The notes beneath the pieces are model-generated. The model did not search any database. It was not told the DNA's origin and saw only the letters and a list, made by a program, of their open reading frames with translations. A program made the translations under genes and the position numbers. Positions 7,556-25,425 of a stretch of DNA of 64,000 nucleotides are shown here, piece after piece; position 1 is the stretch's first letter, and each line of letters starts with the position of its first letter. Origin of the DNA: Trebonia sp035294225 (GTDB lineage: Bacteria; Actinomycetota; Actinomycetes; Streptosporangiales; Streptosporangiaceae); NCBI GenBank assembly GCA_035294225.1, contig DATGLH010000093.1, positions 1 through 64,000 on the forward strand. Reading direction: 5' to 3'.

Positions 7556-7990
7556 ATGCCGCCAAGAAGGAAGAAGCTCGCTGCCGTCGTCAAGGTGCAG
7601 CTGCCCGCGGGCGCGGCCACGCCGGCCCCGCCCGTCGGTACCGCGCTGGGCCCGCACGGCGTCAACATCATGGACTTCGTGAGGCAGTACAACGCCGCGA
7701 CCGAGTCCCAGCGAGGCAACATCGTCCCGGTCGAGATCTCGATCTACGAGGACCGGTCGTTCACGTTCGTCACCAAGACGCCGCCCGCCCCCGAGCTGAT
7801 CAAGAAGGCCGCCGGCGTCGACAAGGGCAGCAAGGAGCCGCACAAGACCAAGGTCGGCTCGCTCACCGCGGCGCAGCTGCGCCAGATCGCGGAGACCAAG
7901 ATGCCCGACCTGAACGCGACCACGATCGAGGCCGCCGAGAAGATCATCGCGGGCACCGCCCGCTCGATGGGCATCAAGGTCGAGGGCTAG
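7556..7990 (+). CDS. rplK: 50S ribosomal protein L11
   Basis: A 144-residue protein of the GTPase-associated centre; it binds the 23S rRNA thiostrepton loop and acts with L10/L12 in factor turnover. The N-terminal domain has the proline-rich loop and the C-terminal RNA-binding domain has KEPHKTKVGSLT and a GTARSMGIKVEG end. In the loop, the nearly universal GPALGQ reads GTALGP: Thr29 and Pro33 replace Pro and Gln (E. coli Pro26 and Gln30). Pro26 contacts thiostrepton in published structures, so drug sensitivity could differ (inference). A 250-bp gap with tandem hairpin repeats precedes rplA. Confidence 0.96.
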   Translation: MPPRRKKLAAVVKVQLPAGAATPAPPVGTALGPHGVNIMDFVRQYNAATESQRGNIVPVEISIYEDRSFTFVTKTPPAPELIKKAAGVDKGSKEPHKTKVGSLTAAQLRQIAETKMPDLNATTIEAAEKIIAGTARSMGIKVEG

Positions 7991-7992
7991 TT

Positions 7993-8067
7993 CTTCCCGG
8001 GGGGACGACCCCCCGGACCCCCGGCTGCATCTTCCCGGGGGGACGACCCCCCGGACCCCCCGGCTGC
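7993..8067 (+). repeat. Tandem pair of G/C-rich hairpin repeats between rplK and rplA
   Basis: Copy one, 7993-8028, and copy two, 8031-8067, are identical except for one extra C in the second. Each contains CCCGGGGGGACGACCCCCC followed by GGACCCCC(C)GGCTGC. They begin 3 nt after the rplK stop. Confidence 0.85.
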
Positions 8068-8240
8068 GTGCCCGGCGGCAAGGCCGCCGTGGCGGGCGCG
8101 CGGATAGCGTACCGGGCGCGCGGTGAGCGGCTAAGAGCCGGCCGCGTGCGTTCGGGCGGAAAGTCAGCAACGTTCCATAACGGAGTGGCAGGGCCTAGCG
8201 CTGGGCCCACAGGACCACGACCCCACCGAGGGAGAGCACG

Positions 8241-8966
8241 ATGAAGCGCAGCAAGGCATATCAGAACGCCGCCGAGAAGATCGACCGCGGACGCCTGTAC
8301 AGCCCCGCCGAGGCGGTGGAACTGGCGAAGGCCACGCAGGTGACCAAGTTCGACCCGACCGTCGAGGTTAACCTCCGGCTGGGCGTCGATCCCCGCAAGC
8401 AGGACCAGATGGTCCGCGGCACCGTCAACCTGCCGCACGGCACCGGCAAGACCGCCCGCGTGCTGGTCTTCGCGACCGGCGCCCGCGCGGAGGAGGCCAG
8501 GGCGGCCGGAGCCGATTACGTCGGCTCCGATGACCTGATCGAGCAGATCCAGGGCGGATTCCTCGACTTCGACGCGGTGGTCGCCACGCCGGACCTGATG
8601 GGCAAGGTCGGCCGGCTCGGCCGGGTGCTCGGTCCGCGCGGCCTGATGCCGAACCCCAAGACCGGGACCGTCACGCCGGACGTCGGCCGGGCGGTGACCG
8701 AGATCAAGGGCGGCAAGATCGAGTTCCGCACCGACCGGCACGGGAACCTGCACTTCATCATCGGGAAGGCCTCGTTCCCGAAGAAGGCGCTGCTCGAAAA
8801 CTACGCGGCCGCGCTTGACGAGGTGATCCGGCTCAAGCCGGCCGCCGCCAGGGGCCGCTACCTGAAGAAGGTCACGTTCACCACCACGATGGGGCCGGGC
8901 ATCCCGGTCGACCCGAACAAGACCCGCGGCTTCATCGAGGACGAGCCCGCCGCGGCCGCCGCCTGA
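8241..8966 (+). CDS. rplA: 50S ribosomal protein L1
   Basis: A 241-residue L1-stalk protein that helps release deacylated tRNA from the E site and in many bacteria represses its own operon by binding mRNA. The family signature GRVLGPRGLMPNPKTGTVT is intact near residues 130-148, and PTVEVNLRLGVDPRKQDQ marks the first domain. The tail is Ala-rich. ATG at 8241 is preceded by GAGGGAGAGC. A strong hairpin follows 25 nt after the stop, so rplJL is transcribed from its own promoter. Confidence 0.97.
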   Translation: MKRSKAYQNAAEKIDRGRLYSPAEAVELAKATQVTKFDPTVEVNLRLGVDPRKQDQMVRGTVNLPHGTGKTARVLVFATGARAEEARAAGADYVGSDDLIEQIQGGFLDFDAVVATPDLMGKVGRLGRVLGPRGLMPNPKTGTVTPDVGRAVTEIKGGKIEFRTDRHGNLHFIIGKASFPKKALLENYAAALDEVIRLKPAAARGRYLKKVTFTTTMGPGIPVDPNKTRGFIEDEPAAAAA

Positions 8967-8991
8967 GGCCGGCCCGGCGCGCATCCGCGTG

Positions 8992-9024
8992 ACGGCGGCG
9001 CTCCCGGTCCGGGAGCGCCGCCGT
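8992..9024 (+). terminator. Terminator between rplA and rplJ
   Basis: Perfect 14-bp stem (8992-9005 with 9011-9024) and a 5-nt loop. It separates the L11-L1 transcript from the L10-L12 transcript. Confidence 0.8.
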
Positions 9025-9029
9025 CCGCG

Positions 9030-9059
9030 TTACCGGCACTCGCTCGTTGCGCGTACACT
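9030..9059 (+). promoter_or_regulatory. rplJ: Candidate rplJL promoter
   Basis: TTACCG (9030-9035) and TACACT (9054-9059) with an 18-nt spacer, just past the rplA terminator and before the structured leader. The -10 is good, the -35 only fair. Confidence 0.45.
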
Positions 9060-9061
9060 TG

Positions 9062-9290
9062 TCTTCGCCGAAGACCGCTGGATGCCGGCTCGCAAGGGCC
9101 GGCCGAAGGTTCCGGCGGAGGCCGCGAGGGTCTCCGCGGACGGGCATCCCGCGCAGGCGACCGTGAGCCTCAACCGCTGCTGGCGGGTCCGTTCCGGCGG
9201 ATCCGCGGTGGCCGCGGTGGCAGCCCCGTGCGTCCTGCGCCCGGGGCGTTTTCCGTTTTCGGCGCCGATACCGCAGGACGACACATGGGA
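9062..9290 (+). ncRNA. Probable L10 (rplJ) mRNA leader
   Basis: About 230 nt of untranslated leader precede rplJ. It holds paired elements: GGATGCC (9080-9086) with GGCATCC (9143-9149), an internal CCGCG...CGCGG hairpin, and the CGCGCAGGCG segment typical of L10-binding leaders. In other bacteria the L10-L12 complex binds such a leader and represses translation of rplJL. Identification rests on position and partial motif recognition; a covariance-model search was not possible. Confidence 0.5.
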
Positions 9291-9299
9291 AGGAGGCGC

Positions 9300-9878
9300 A
9301 TGGCAAACGCCGAGAAGACGGCCGCGGTCGAGGAGCTCGCCGGCATGTTCCGCCAGTCAAGCGGCGCGGTGCTCACCGAGTACCGCGGCCTGACAGTGGC
9401 CCAGCTGTCGGAACTGCGCGGTTCGCTTAAGGGCAACGCCACGTTCACCGTGGTGAAGAACACGCTCACCAAGATCGCGGCCACCGAGGCCGGCCTGGGA
9501 GAGCAGGTCGAGCCGATGCTGTCCGGGCCATCCGCGATCGCGTTCGTCGAAGGGGATGTCGCGCAGGCCGCCAAGGGCCTGCTGGACTTCGCCAGGGCGA
9601 ACCCGCTGCTCGTGATCAAGGGCGGCGTGCTCGACGGCAGGCCGCTGACCGCGGCTGAGGTCGGCAAGCTGGCTGACCTCGAACCGCGCGAGGTGCTGCT
9701 GGCCAAGCTGGCCGGCGCGATGAAGGCGTCGATGGCCAATGCCGCCGCGACGTTCAACGCGCTGCCCACGCAGATGGCGCTGCTGGCCGACGCGCTGCGC
9801 GCCAAGCTCGAGGCCGGCGCCCCGGCGTCGGCCGCGTCCGCCGACGCAAGCGACACCGAGTCGCAGACCCAGGACTAG
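9300..9878 (+). CDS. rplJ: 50S ribosomal protein L10
   Basis: A 192-residue stalk base protein that anchors L12 dimers to 23S rRNA next to L11. The N-terminal half shows the family pattern VLTEYRGLTVAQLSELRGSL and FTVVKNTLTKIA. The C-terminal helix, rich in Ala and Leu, is the L12-binding spine. The start at 9300 is chosen because GGAAGGAGG lies 4-12 nt upstream; an in-frame ATG further upstream lacks such a site. It is followed by rplL after 19 nt, so the two are co-transcribed and probably co-regulated through the leader. Confidence 0.96.
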   Translation: MANAEKTAAVEELAGMFRQSSGAVLTEYRGLTVAQLSELRGSLKGNATFTVVKNTLTKIAATEAGLGEQVEPMLSGPSAIAFVEGDVAQAAKGLLDFARANPLLVIKGGVLDGRPLTAAEVGKLADLEPREVLLAKLAGAMKASMANAAATFNALPTQMALLADALRAKLEAGAPASAASADASDTESQTQD

Positions 9879-9897
9879 GGAACGAAGGGAAACGATC

Positions 9898-10299
9898 ATG
9901 GCGAAGCTCAGCAGCGCCGAACTGCTCGACGCGTTCAAGGAGATGACCCTCCTTGAGCTGTCGGAGTTCGTGAAGGCTTTCGAGGAGACGTTCGACGTCA
10001 AGGCCGCCGCCCCGGTGGCGGTCGCCGGCGTGGCCCCCGCCGCCACCGGGGCCGCCGGCGGCGGCGAGGCCGAGCAGGCCGAGGAGCAGGACGAGTTCGA
10101 CGTCATCCTCGAGGCCGCCGGCGACAAGAAGATCCAGGTCATCAAGGAGGTGCGCTCGCTGACCAGCCTGGGCCTGAAGGAGGCCAAGGACCTGGTGGAC
10201 GGCGCGCCGAAGACCGTCCTTGAGAAGGTCAACAAGGAGGCCGCGGACAAGGCCAAGGCCGCCCTTGAGGGCGCCGGCGCCACGGTCACGGTCAAGTAG
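9898..10299 (+). CDS. rplL: 50S ribosomal protein L7/L12
   Basis: A 133-residue acidic stalk protein, present as multiple dimers per ribosome, that recruits translation factors. The N-terminal dimerisation domain (MAKLSSAELLDAFKEMTLLE) is followed by an Ala/Gly-rich hinge with GGGEAEQAEEQ. The C-terminal factor-binding domain starts at EFDVILEAAGDKKIQVIK and contains LGLKEAKDLVDGAPK. ATG at 9898 follows GAAGGGAAACG. A 590-bp gap with repeats and the rpoB promoter follows. Confidence 0.97.
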   Translation: MAKLSSAELLDAFKEMTLLELSEFVKAFEETFDVKAAAPVAVAGVAPAATGAAGGGEAEQAEEQDEFDVILEAAGDKKIQVIKEVRSLTSLGLKEAKDLVDGAPKTVLEKVNKEAADKAKAALEGAGATVTVK

Positions 10300-10398
10300 C
10301 CCTCACGCCGTGCCACCTGACCGCGGCCACGGCTGACCAAGGCAGCGCGCCGTCTGGGATGCCCGGGAAAGCCCCGGGCCTCCCGGGCGGCGCCTTCC

Positions 10399-10426
10399 GT
10401 TTGCGCGGCGGCGTTTGCGCGGCGGC
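10399..10426. repeat. Tandem 14-bp repeat in the rplL-rpoB gap
   Basis: GTTTGCGCGGCGGC at 10399-10412 and 10413-10426, with a third diverged copy from 10427. The next 80 bases are low-complexity GCGAGCGGCC-type sequence. Confidence 0.8.
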
Positions 10427-10540
10427 GTTTGCGCGCGAGCGGCCCGCGGCGTGCGAGCGGCCGGGAAACGGCCCCGCGGCGCGCGAGCGGCCCCGCGGCG
10501 GCGGGTGCGGGTGCCGCCCGTCCCGGCGCCGGCCGGTGCC

Positions 10541-10578
10541 CCGGCGCCAGATGTCCCGGCGCCAGATGTCCCGGCGCC
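10541..10578. repeat. Tandem 15-bp repeat in the rplL-rpoB gap
   Basis: CCGGCGCCAGATGTC at 10541-10555 and 10556-10570, with a partial third copy to 10578. Related CCGGCGCCGGCCGG segments flank it on both sides. Confidence 0.8.
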
Positions 10579-10741
10579 GGCCGGAATAATCGTGATACCC
10601 AGCGGCGTTACCATCTACACGTCCGCACGCGTGTGGCATCCATCACGCGGCCAACCCGCTCGAACCATGCCGTTTCGGCTTGACGTTTCGCCACCGAAAG
10701 GGGATGCTGCGGAGCAAGGTGAACCACATATTGGCCTGCCG

Positions 10742-10771
10742 TTGACAAGCAGTGCAGCCGTTGGCTACACT
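10742..10771 (+). promoter_or_regulatory. rpoB: rpoBC promoter
   Basis: A consensus TTGACA (10742-10747) and TACACT (10766-10771) are separated by 18 nt, giving a 5' leader of about 110 nt before the TTG start of rpoB. This is the best sigma-70-type promoter in the window, so rpoBC is expected to be expressed independently of rplJL at least in part. Confidence 0.8.
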
Positions 10772-10890
10772 GACCATTTGCGCTGCACTCTAACGTCCTC
10801 GGTGCCTCCTTCACCTCTCTGGGGTTTTCGCCGCGGGGCGTTTGGCGTGCGTGCGGTGATAGTTCCGCGACAAGTTCGGAAGGACCCCTG

Positions 10891-14358
<3,468 letters not shown>

Positions 14359-14383
14359 CCAAGAAGGGGGAAGAGATACCGCA

Positions 14384-18256
<3,873 letters not shown>

Positions 18257-18275
18257 GCGGCTGCCTTACCGGTAA

Positions 18276-18331
18276 CGGGGTGGCTGGCGGCCGGCGACAA
18301 GCTGGCTCGCCGGCCACCCCGTCTCTTTCCT
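18276..18331 (+). terminator. rpoBC terminator
   Basis: A GC-rich hairpin: CGGGGTGG near the base and GGCCGGCGA pairing with TCGCCGGCC, then CACCCCG, followed by TCTCTTTCCT. The pyrimidine-rich tail makes this the most canonical intrinsic terminator here. Confidence 0.8.
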
Positions 18332-18338
18332 CATTCAC

Positions 18339-18407
18339 CCGAACGTACGCGTGATGGCTCCCGGGGGCCGAAGCTGAGCCCCTCAGGGGAACCACGCGCA
18401 CGTTCGG
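18339..18407. repeat. Inverted repeat with CCGAACGTACGCG arms
   Basis: CCGAACGTACGCGTG (18339-18353) is inverted at 18393-18407 with one mismatch. The 39-nt interior has a small CCCCTCAGGGG hairpin. The same arm core recurs in the inverted repeat at 59674-59886. Confidence 0.75.
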
Positions 18408-18960
18408 ATGCTCAGAACCTCGCCGCCGCCCGCCACGGCCGCGGTGCGCTGGGGCGCCGTCCGGTTGAGGCCGCCGGCCCCCGCCTCATCCTGGGGGCTC
18501 GCGGCCGCGGACCTCACCGCTCCCGCGGACCGCCGTGCCCGCCGGGGAATGAAACGGGGCGGCGGATGGTTGCACGGGGCGAACGCCCGCACTATGTCCG
18601 CTATGTCTGCGCGCGGCTCGGGAAGCGGCTAAACTAGCCCGCGGGTAAGCCGCGCGAAGGCCGGGCTAATTTGGCCGACGGGCATGCGGATGGTACCTTT
18701 TACATTCGTGCCCGTGACCGTGCGGGTACCTGCGTGCCAGCAGTCAGCGAGACGTTGGTCCAGCGGACCGGATACGGGTGGCTGCGCGGCTGGCCGTGTG
18801 GACTCTCTCCCTCCGCAGTCCAGCAGAGCAAGGGATAGTGTTCGCCGTCGGTTGAGACCGAGTGCGACACACCCGACCTCGGGGGTCGGCGGGGAGCGGA
18901 AACCCGCAGGTCAAACGGGCGGAAACGACGGGAAACCGGCGATTTTCGAGTCTCGTTTGT
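18408..18960 (+). other. Noncoding rpoC-rpsL gap with candidate rpsL promoter
   Basis: No convincing gene is seen; short open frames on both strands lack start signals and family resemblance. TTGGCC (18671-18676) and TACCTT (18694-18699), 17 nt apart, are a candidate promoter for rpsL-rpsG-fusA-tuf. That would give a leader of about 340 nt. The rest is unassigned. Confidence 0.4.
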
Positions 18961-19043
18961 GAGCGCACCGGTTTCCGGGCAGGCATGCAGGCTTGATCGA
19001 CAAGCTCGATCAAAAGGAACACAACGGAAAGACGGAGACTCGG

Positions 19044-19418
19044 TTGCCCACGATCCAGCAGCTGGTCCGCAAGGGCCGCCAGGACAAGGTGTCGAAGAAC
19101 AAGACGCCGGCGCTCAAGCAGAGCCCGCAGCGCCGTGGTGTTTGCACGCGCGTCTACACGACCACGCCGAAGAAGCCGAACTCGGCGCTGCGCAAGGTCG
19201 CCCGGGTCCGGCTGACCAGCCAGATCGAGGTCACCGCCTACATCCCGGGCGTGGGCCACAACCTCCAGGAGCACTCCATCGTGCTCGTGCGCGGCGGCCG
19301 TGTCCGCGACCTGCCCGGTGTCCGTTACAAGATCATCCGCGGTTCGCTGGACACCCAGGGGGTCCGCAACCGCAAGCAGGCACGCAGCCGATACGGCGCG
19401 AAGAAGGAGAAGAGCTGA
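19044..19418 (+). CDS. rpsL: 30S ribosomal protein S12
   Basis: S12 lines the decoding centre and controls accuracy and streptomycin binding. The protein is 124 residues. TTG at 19044 is selected because PTIQQLVRKGRQ follows at once as in all S12 proteins and GGAG lies 6 nt upstream. TPKKPNSALRK with Lys43 and Lys44 is intact. However, the second loop reads RGGRVRDLPG, giving Arg88 where Lys is standard, and PGVGHNLQ gives Val70 where Glu is usual. K88R is a known streptomycin-resistance change in Mycobacterium tuberculosis. First gene of the str operon. Confidence 0.97.
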   Translation: MPTIQQLVRKGRQDKVSKNKTPALKQSPQRRGVCTRVYTTTPKKPNSALRKVARVRLTSQIEVTAYIPGVGHNLQEHSIVLVRGGRVRDLPGVRYKIIRGSLDTQGVRNRKQARSRYGAKKEKS

Positions 19419-19419
19419 G

Positions 19420-19890
19420 ATGCCGCGCAAGGGCCCCGCGACGAAGCGGCAGCTTGTCACCGACCCGGTCTACGGCTCGCCGCTGGTTACCGCGCTCGCG
19501 AACAAGGTGCTCAAGGAGGGCAAGCGCTCGCTCGCCGAGCGCATCGTCTACGGAGCGCTCGAGGGGTGCCGGGAGAAGAACGGCAACGACCCCGTGGTGA
19601 CCCTCAAGCGCGCGCTGGACAACGTCAAGCCCACGCTTGAGGTGCGCAGCCGCCGGGTCGGCGGTGCCACCTACCAGGTTCCGGTGGAGGTGCGCGCGTC
19701 GCGGAGCACCACGCTGGCCCTGCGCTGGATCGTGATGTACGCGCGCCAGCGCCGGGAGAAGACGATGACCGAGCGGTTGATGAACGAACTGCTGGACGCC
19801 AGCAACGGCCTTGGCGCGAGCGTCAAGCGCCGCGAGGACACGCACAAGATGGCGGAGTCCAACAAGGCGTTCGCGCATTACCGCTGGTAA
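19420..19890 (+). CDS. rpsG: 30S ribosomal protein S7
   Basis: A 156-residue primary 16S rRNA-binding protein of the 30S head near the E site; in E. coli it represses the str operon. The sequence shows MPRKGPATKRQLVTDPVYGS, the VGGATYQVPVEVR strand pair and a C-terminal HKMAESNKAFAHYRW end. ATG at 19420 comes one base after the rpsL stop, with AAGGAGAAG just upstream inside rpsL, so the two are translationally coupled. Confidence 0.97.
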   Translation: MPRKGPATKRQLVTDPVYGSPLVTALANKVLKEGKRSLAERIVYGALEGCREKNGNDPVVTLKRALDNVKPTLEVRSRRVGGATYQVPVEVRASRSTTLALRWIVMYARQRREKTMTERLMNELLDASNGLGASVKRREDTHKMAESNKAFAHYRW

Positions 19891-19926
19891 GAACGAGAAC
19901 GAAAACACGAACGAAGGACGCTTAAC

Positions 19927-22023
<2,097 letters not shown>

Positions 22024-22105
22024 CCGCGGCGCGCACCAGCAGGCAAGGAACCAGGAAATACTCCAGACCCACCGCGGTGGGCCGGATCGCAACGAGGAGA
22101 AACCA

Positions 22106-23299
<1,194 letters not shown>

Positions 23300-23304
23300 G
23301 CAGA

Positions 23305-23337
23305 GACGATGGCCCGGCTTAATGCCGGGCCATCGTC
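23305..23337 (+). terminator. str operon terminator after tuf
   Basis: Perfect 14-bp stem (23305-23318 with 23324-23337) and TTAAT loop, 5 nt after the tuf stop. No T-tract follows. Confidence 0.85.
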
Positions 23338-23375
23338 ACGCGGAAAGGACCCCTGGCGCGCCCCCCTAGGAAGCC

Positions 23376-23491
23376 CCCGTACGGGGGCAGGGGCCCGGGG
23401 AGACGGACAGTCCCCCGAGCGGGGCCCGGGGGACATGGGGGGACGGGCAGTCCCCCCATGCGGGGGTCCCCGGGGGGTCGGCCCCCGGGAG
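23376..23491 (-). repeat. G/C-rich hairpin repeat cluster before rpsJ
   Basis: Contains GGAGACGGACAGTCCCCCG and GGGGACGGGCAGTCCCCCC as two related units, then GGGGGGTCGGCCCCCGGGAG at 23472-23491. The last unit abuts the GATAACAGAGAAGGA stretch holding the rpsJ ribosome binding site. Confidence 0.7.
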
Positions 23492-23517
23492 ATAACAGAG
23501 AAGGAACCGAGGCCACA

Positions 23518-23826
23518 ATGGCGGGACAGAAGATCCGCATCCGGCTTAAGGCATATGACCACGAGGTCATCGACAGCTCGGCGCGCAAGATCGTCGACAC
23601 GGTGACCCGTACCGGCGCGCGCGTCGCCGGTCCCGTGCCGCTGCCTACCGAGAAGAACGTGTACTGCGTCATCCGCTCGCCGCACAAGTACAAGGACTCG
23701 CGGGAGCACTTCGAGATGCGGACGCACAAGCGGCTGATCGACATCATCGATCCGACGCCGAAGACGGTTGACTCGCTGATGCGGCTCGACCTTCCGGCTG
23801 GCGTCTACATCGAGATCAAGCTCTGA
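23518..23826 (+). CDS. rpsJ: 30S ribosomal protein S10
   Basis: A 102-residue 30S head protein and, in complex with NusB, part of the antitermination machinery. KIRIRLKAYDHEVIDSSARKI opens the protein, and the conserved loop is around SPHKYKDSREHFEMRTHKR. ATG at 23518 has GAAGGA 12-17 nt upstream, next to a G/C-rich hairpin repeat. It is the first gene of the S10 operon; its regulation by an L4-binding leader as in E. coli is not evident here. Confidence 0.97.
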   Translation: MAGQKIRIRLKAYDHEVIDSSARKIVDTVTRTGARVAGPVPLPTEKNVYCVIRSPHKYKDSREHFEMRTHKRLIDIIDPTPKTVDSLMRLDLPAGVYIEIKL

Positions 23827-23839
23827 GGACTCACTGATC

Positions 23840-24484
23840 ATGGCAATGACAGGGATCCTGGGCACCAAGCTTGGCATGACCCAGGTCTTCGACGAAACCG
23901 GACAGGTGGTGCCTGTCACGGTCGTGCAGGCCGGTCCGTGTGTGGTCACGGCTGTCCGCACGCCGGACAACGACGGGTACTCCGCCATCCAGATCGGGTT
24001 CGGGGAGATCAACCCCCGCAAGGTCACCAAGCCCGTGGCCGGCCTGTTCGAGAAGGCCGGGGTGACGCCACGCCGGTATATCGCTGAGATCCGCACGCAG
24101 GACGCCTCCACCTACCAGCTCGGCCAGGAGCTCTCGGCCTCGCTGTTCGAAGCGGGCCAGCGAGTCGACGTGACCGGCAAGTCCAAGGGCAAGGGCACCG
24201 CCGGCGTCATGAAGCGCCATGGCTTCCGCGGGCTTTCGGCCTCGCACGGTACCCAGCGCAAGCACCGCTCGCCCGGTTCGATCGGCGCCTGCGCCACCCC
24301 GGGCCGGGTGTTCAAGGGCGTGCGGATGGCGGGCCGGATGGGCGCTGAGCGGGTCACCGTGCAGAGCCTGACCGTGCACGCCGTGGACAGCGAGAAGAAC
24401 CTGCTGCTGATCAAGGGCGCTGTGCCCGGTCCGCGCGGCGGGCTCGTCATGGTGCGCTCGGCGGTACGAGAGGGGGCCCGATGA
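23840..24484 (+). CDS. rplC: 50S ribosomal protein L3
   Basis: A 214-residue protein whose loop reaches the peptidyl-transferase centre. GILGTKLGMTQVFDE opens it, and GFRGLSASHGTQRKHRSPGSIGA and FKGVRMAGRMGAERVTVQ are the family signatures. ATG at 23840 is used; ATG at 23846 is possible. The stop overlaps the start of rplD by 4 nt (ATGA), so L3 and L4 are translationally coupled. Confidence 0.97.
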   Translation: MAMTGILGTKLGMTQVFDETGQVVPVTVVQAGPCVVTAVRTPDNDGYSAIQIGFGEINPRKVTKPVAGLFEKAGVTPRRYIAEIRTQDASTYQLGQELSASLFEAGQRVDVTGKSKGKGTAGVMKRHGFRGLSASHGTQRKHRSPGSIGACATPGRVFKGVRMAGRMGAERVTVQSLTVHAVDSEKNLLLIKGAVPGPRGGLVMVRSAVREGAR

Positions 24485-25116
24485 CCACCGTGGACGTCGT
24501 CTCACCGACGGGCGAGAAGGCCGGTACCGTCGAGCTGCCTGACGCGATCTTCGCGGCGCAGGTGAACGTCCCGCTGATGCACCAGGTCGTGGTCGCGCAG
24601 CGCGCGGCGGCCCGCCAGGGCACGCACGCGACGAAGACCCGCGGCATGGTCAGCGGCGGCGGCAAGAAGCCGTACCGGCAGAAGGGCACCGGCCGGGCCA
24701 GGCAGGGCTCGACCCGCGCGCCGCAGTTCACCGGCGGCGGCATCGCGCACGGCCCGCAGCCGCGGTCGTACGCGCAGCGGACGCCGAAGAAGATGAAGGC
24801 CGCCGCGCTGCGCGGCGCGCTGTCGGACCGGGCGGCCAACGAGCGCGTGTACGTCGTCACCTCGTTCATCGAAGGCGACGTGCCGCGCACGAAGGACGCG
24901 CTGGCCGTGCTGGACAAGGTAACCGGCGGCGCGGACAGGAACGTCCTCGTGGTCACGCTGCACGACGACGAGCTCACCTGGAAGTCGCTGCGCAACGTCC
25001 CCGCCGTGCACCTGCTCGCCGAGGATCAGCTCAACACCTACGACGTGCTCGCCAGCGACTACGTGGTCTTCACCGAGGCCGCGCTGAGCGCGTTCGTGGA
25101 AAGGGGTTCGCAGTGA
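24481..25116 (+). CDS. rplD: 50S ribosomal protein L4
   Basis: A 211-residue protein lining the nascent-peptide exit tunnel; in E. coli it represses the S10 operon. The extended tunnel loop is recognisable as GGGKKPYRQKGTGRARQGS. The C-terminal domain has FTEAALSAFVERG. It overlaps rplC at the start and rplW at the stop (GTGA), indicating strict co-translation. Confidence 0.96.
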   Translation: MTTVDVVSPTGEKAGTVELPDAIFAAQVNVPLMHQVVVAQRAAARQGTHATKTRGMVSGGGKKPYRQKGTGRARQGSTRAPQFTGGGIAHGPQPRSYAQRTPKKMKAAALRGALSDRAANERVYVVTSFIEGDVPRTKDALAVLDKVTGGADRNVLVVTLHDDELTWKSLRNVPAVHLLAEDQLNTYDVLASDYVVFTEAALSAFVERGSQ

Positions 25117-25415
25117 GCCGGATCTACAACCCGCGGGACATCCTGCTGCGCCCGGTGGTGTCGGAGAAGAGCTACGGCCTTCTCGACGAGGGCAAGTACA
25201 CCTTCGTCGTGGCGCCGGACGCCAACAAGACGCAGATAAAGCAGGCGGTCGAGGAGGTGTTCCGGGTCAAGGTGACCGGCGTGAACACGCTCAACCGGCC
25301 GGGCAAGCGCAGGCGCACCCGGCAGGGCTGGGGCAAGCGGCCGGACACCAAGCGCGCGATCGTGACCCTGGCCGAGGGCGACCGGATCGATATCTTCGGC
25401 GGACCGGTTAGTTAA
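25113..25415 (+). CDS. rplW: 50S ribosomal protein L23
   Basis: A 100-residue exit-tunnel protein that docks trigger factor and signal recognition particle. DILLRPVVSEKSYGLLDEGKYTF is the typical N-terminal block, and the K-rich loop RPGKRRRTRQGWGKRPDTK follows. GTG at 25113 overlaps the rplD stop. The spacing to rplB is 10 nt. Confidence 0.96.
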   Translation: MSRIYNPRDILLRPVVSEKSYGLLDEGKYTFVVAPDANKTQIKQAVEEVFRVKVTGVNTLNRPGKRRRTRQGWGKRPDTKRAIVTLAEGDRIDIFGGPVS

Positions 25416-25425
25416 GGAGAAGCAG

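Noticed and set aside
7993..8067. CRISPR array
   Set aside because: Only two adjacent units without spacers; none of the repeats in the window has regular repeat-spacer structure and no cas gene is seen.
18408..18632. Short open frame after rpoC
   Set aside because: No ribosome binding site, no homology recognised and competing frames on both strands.
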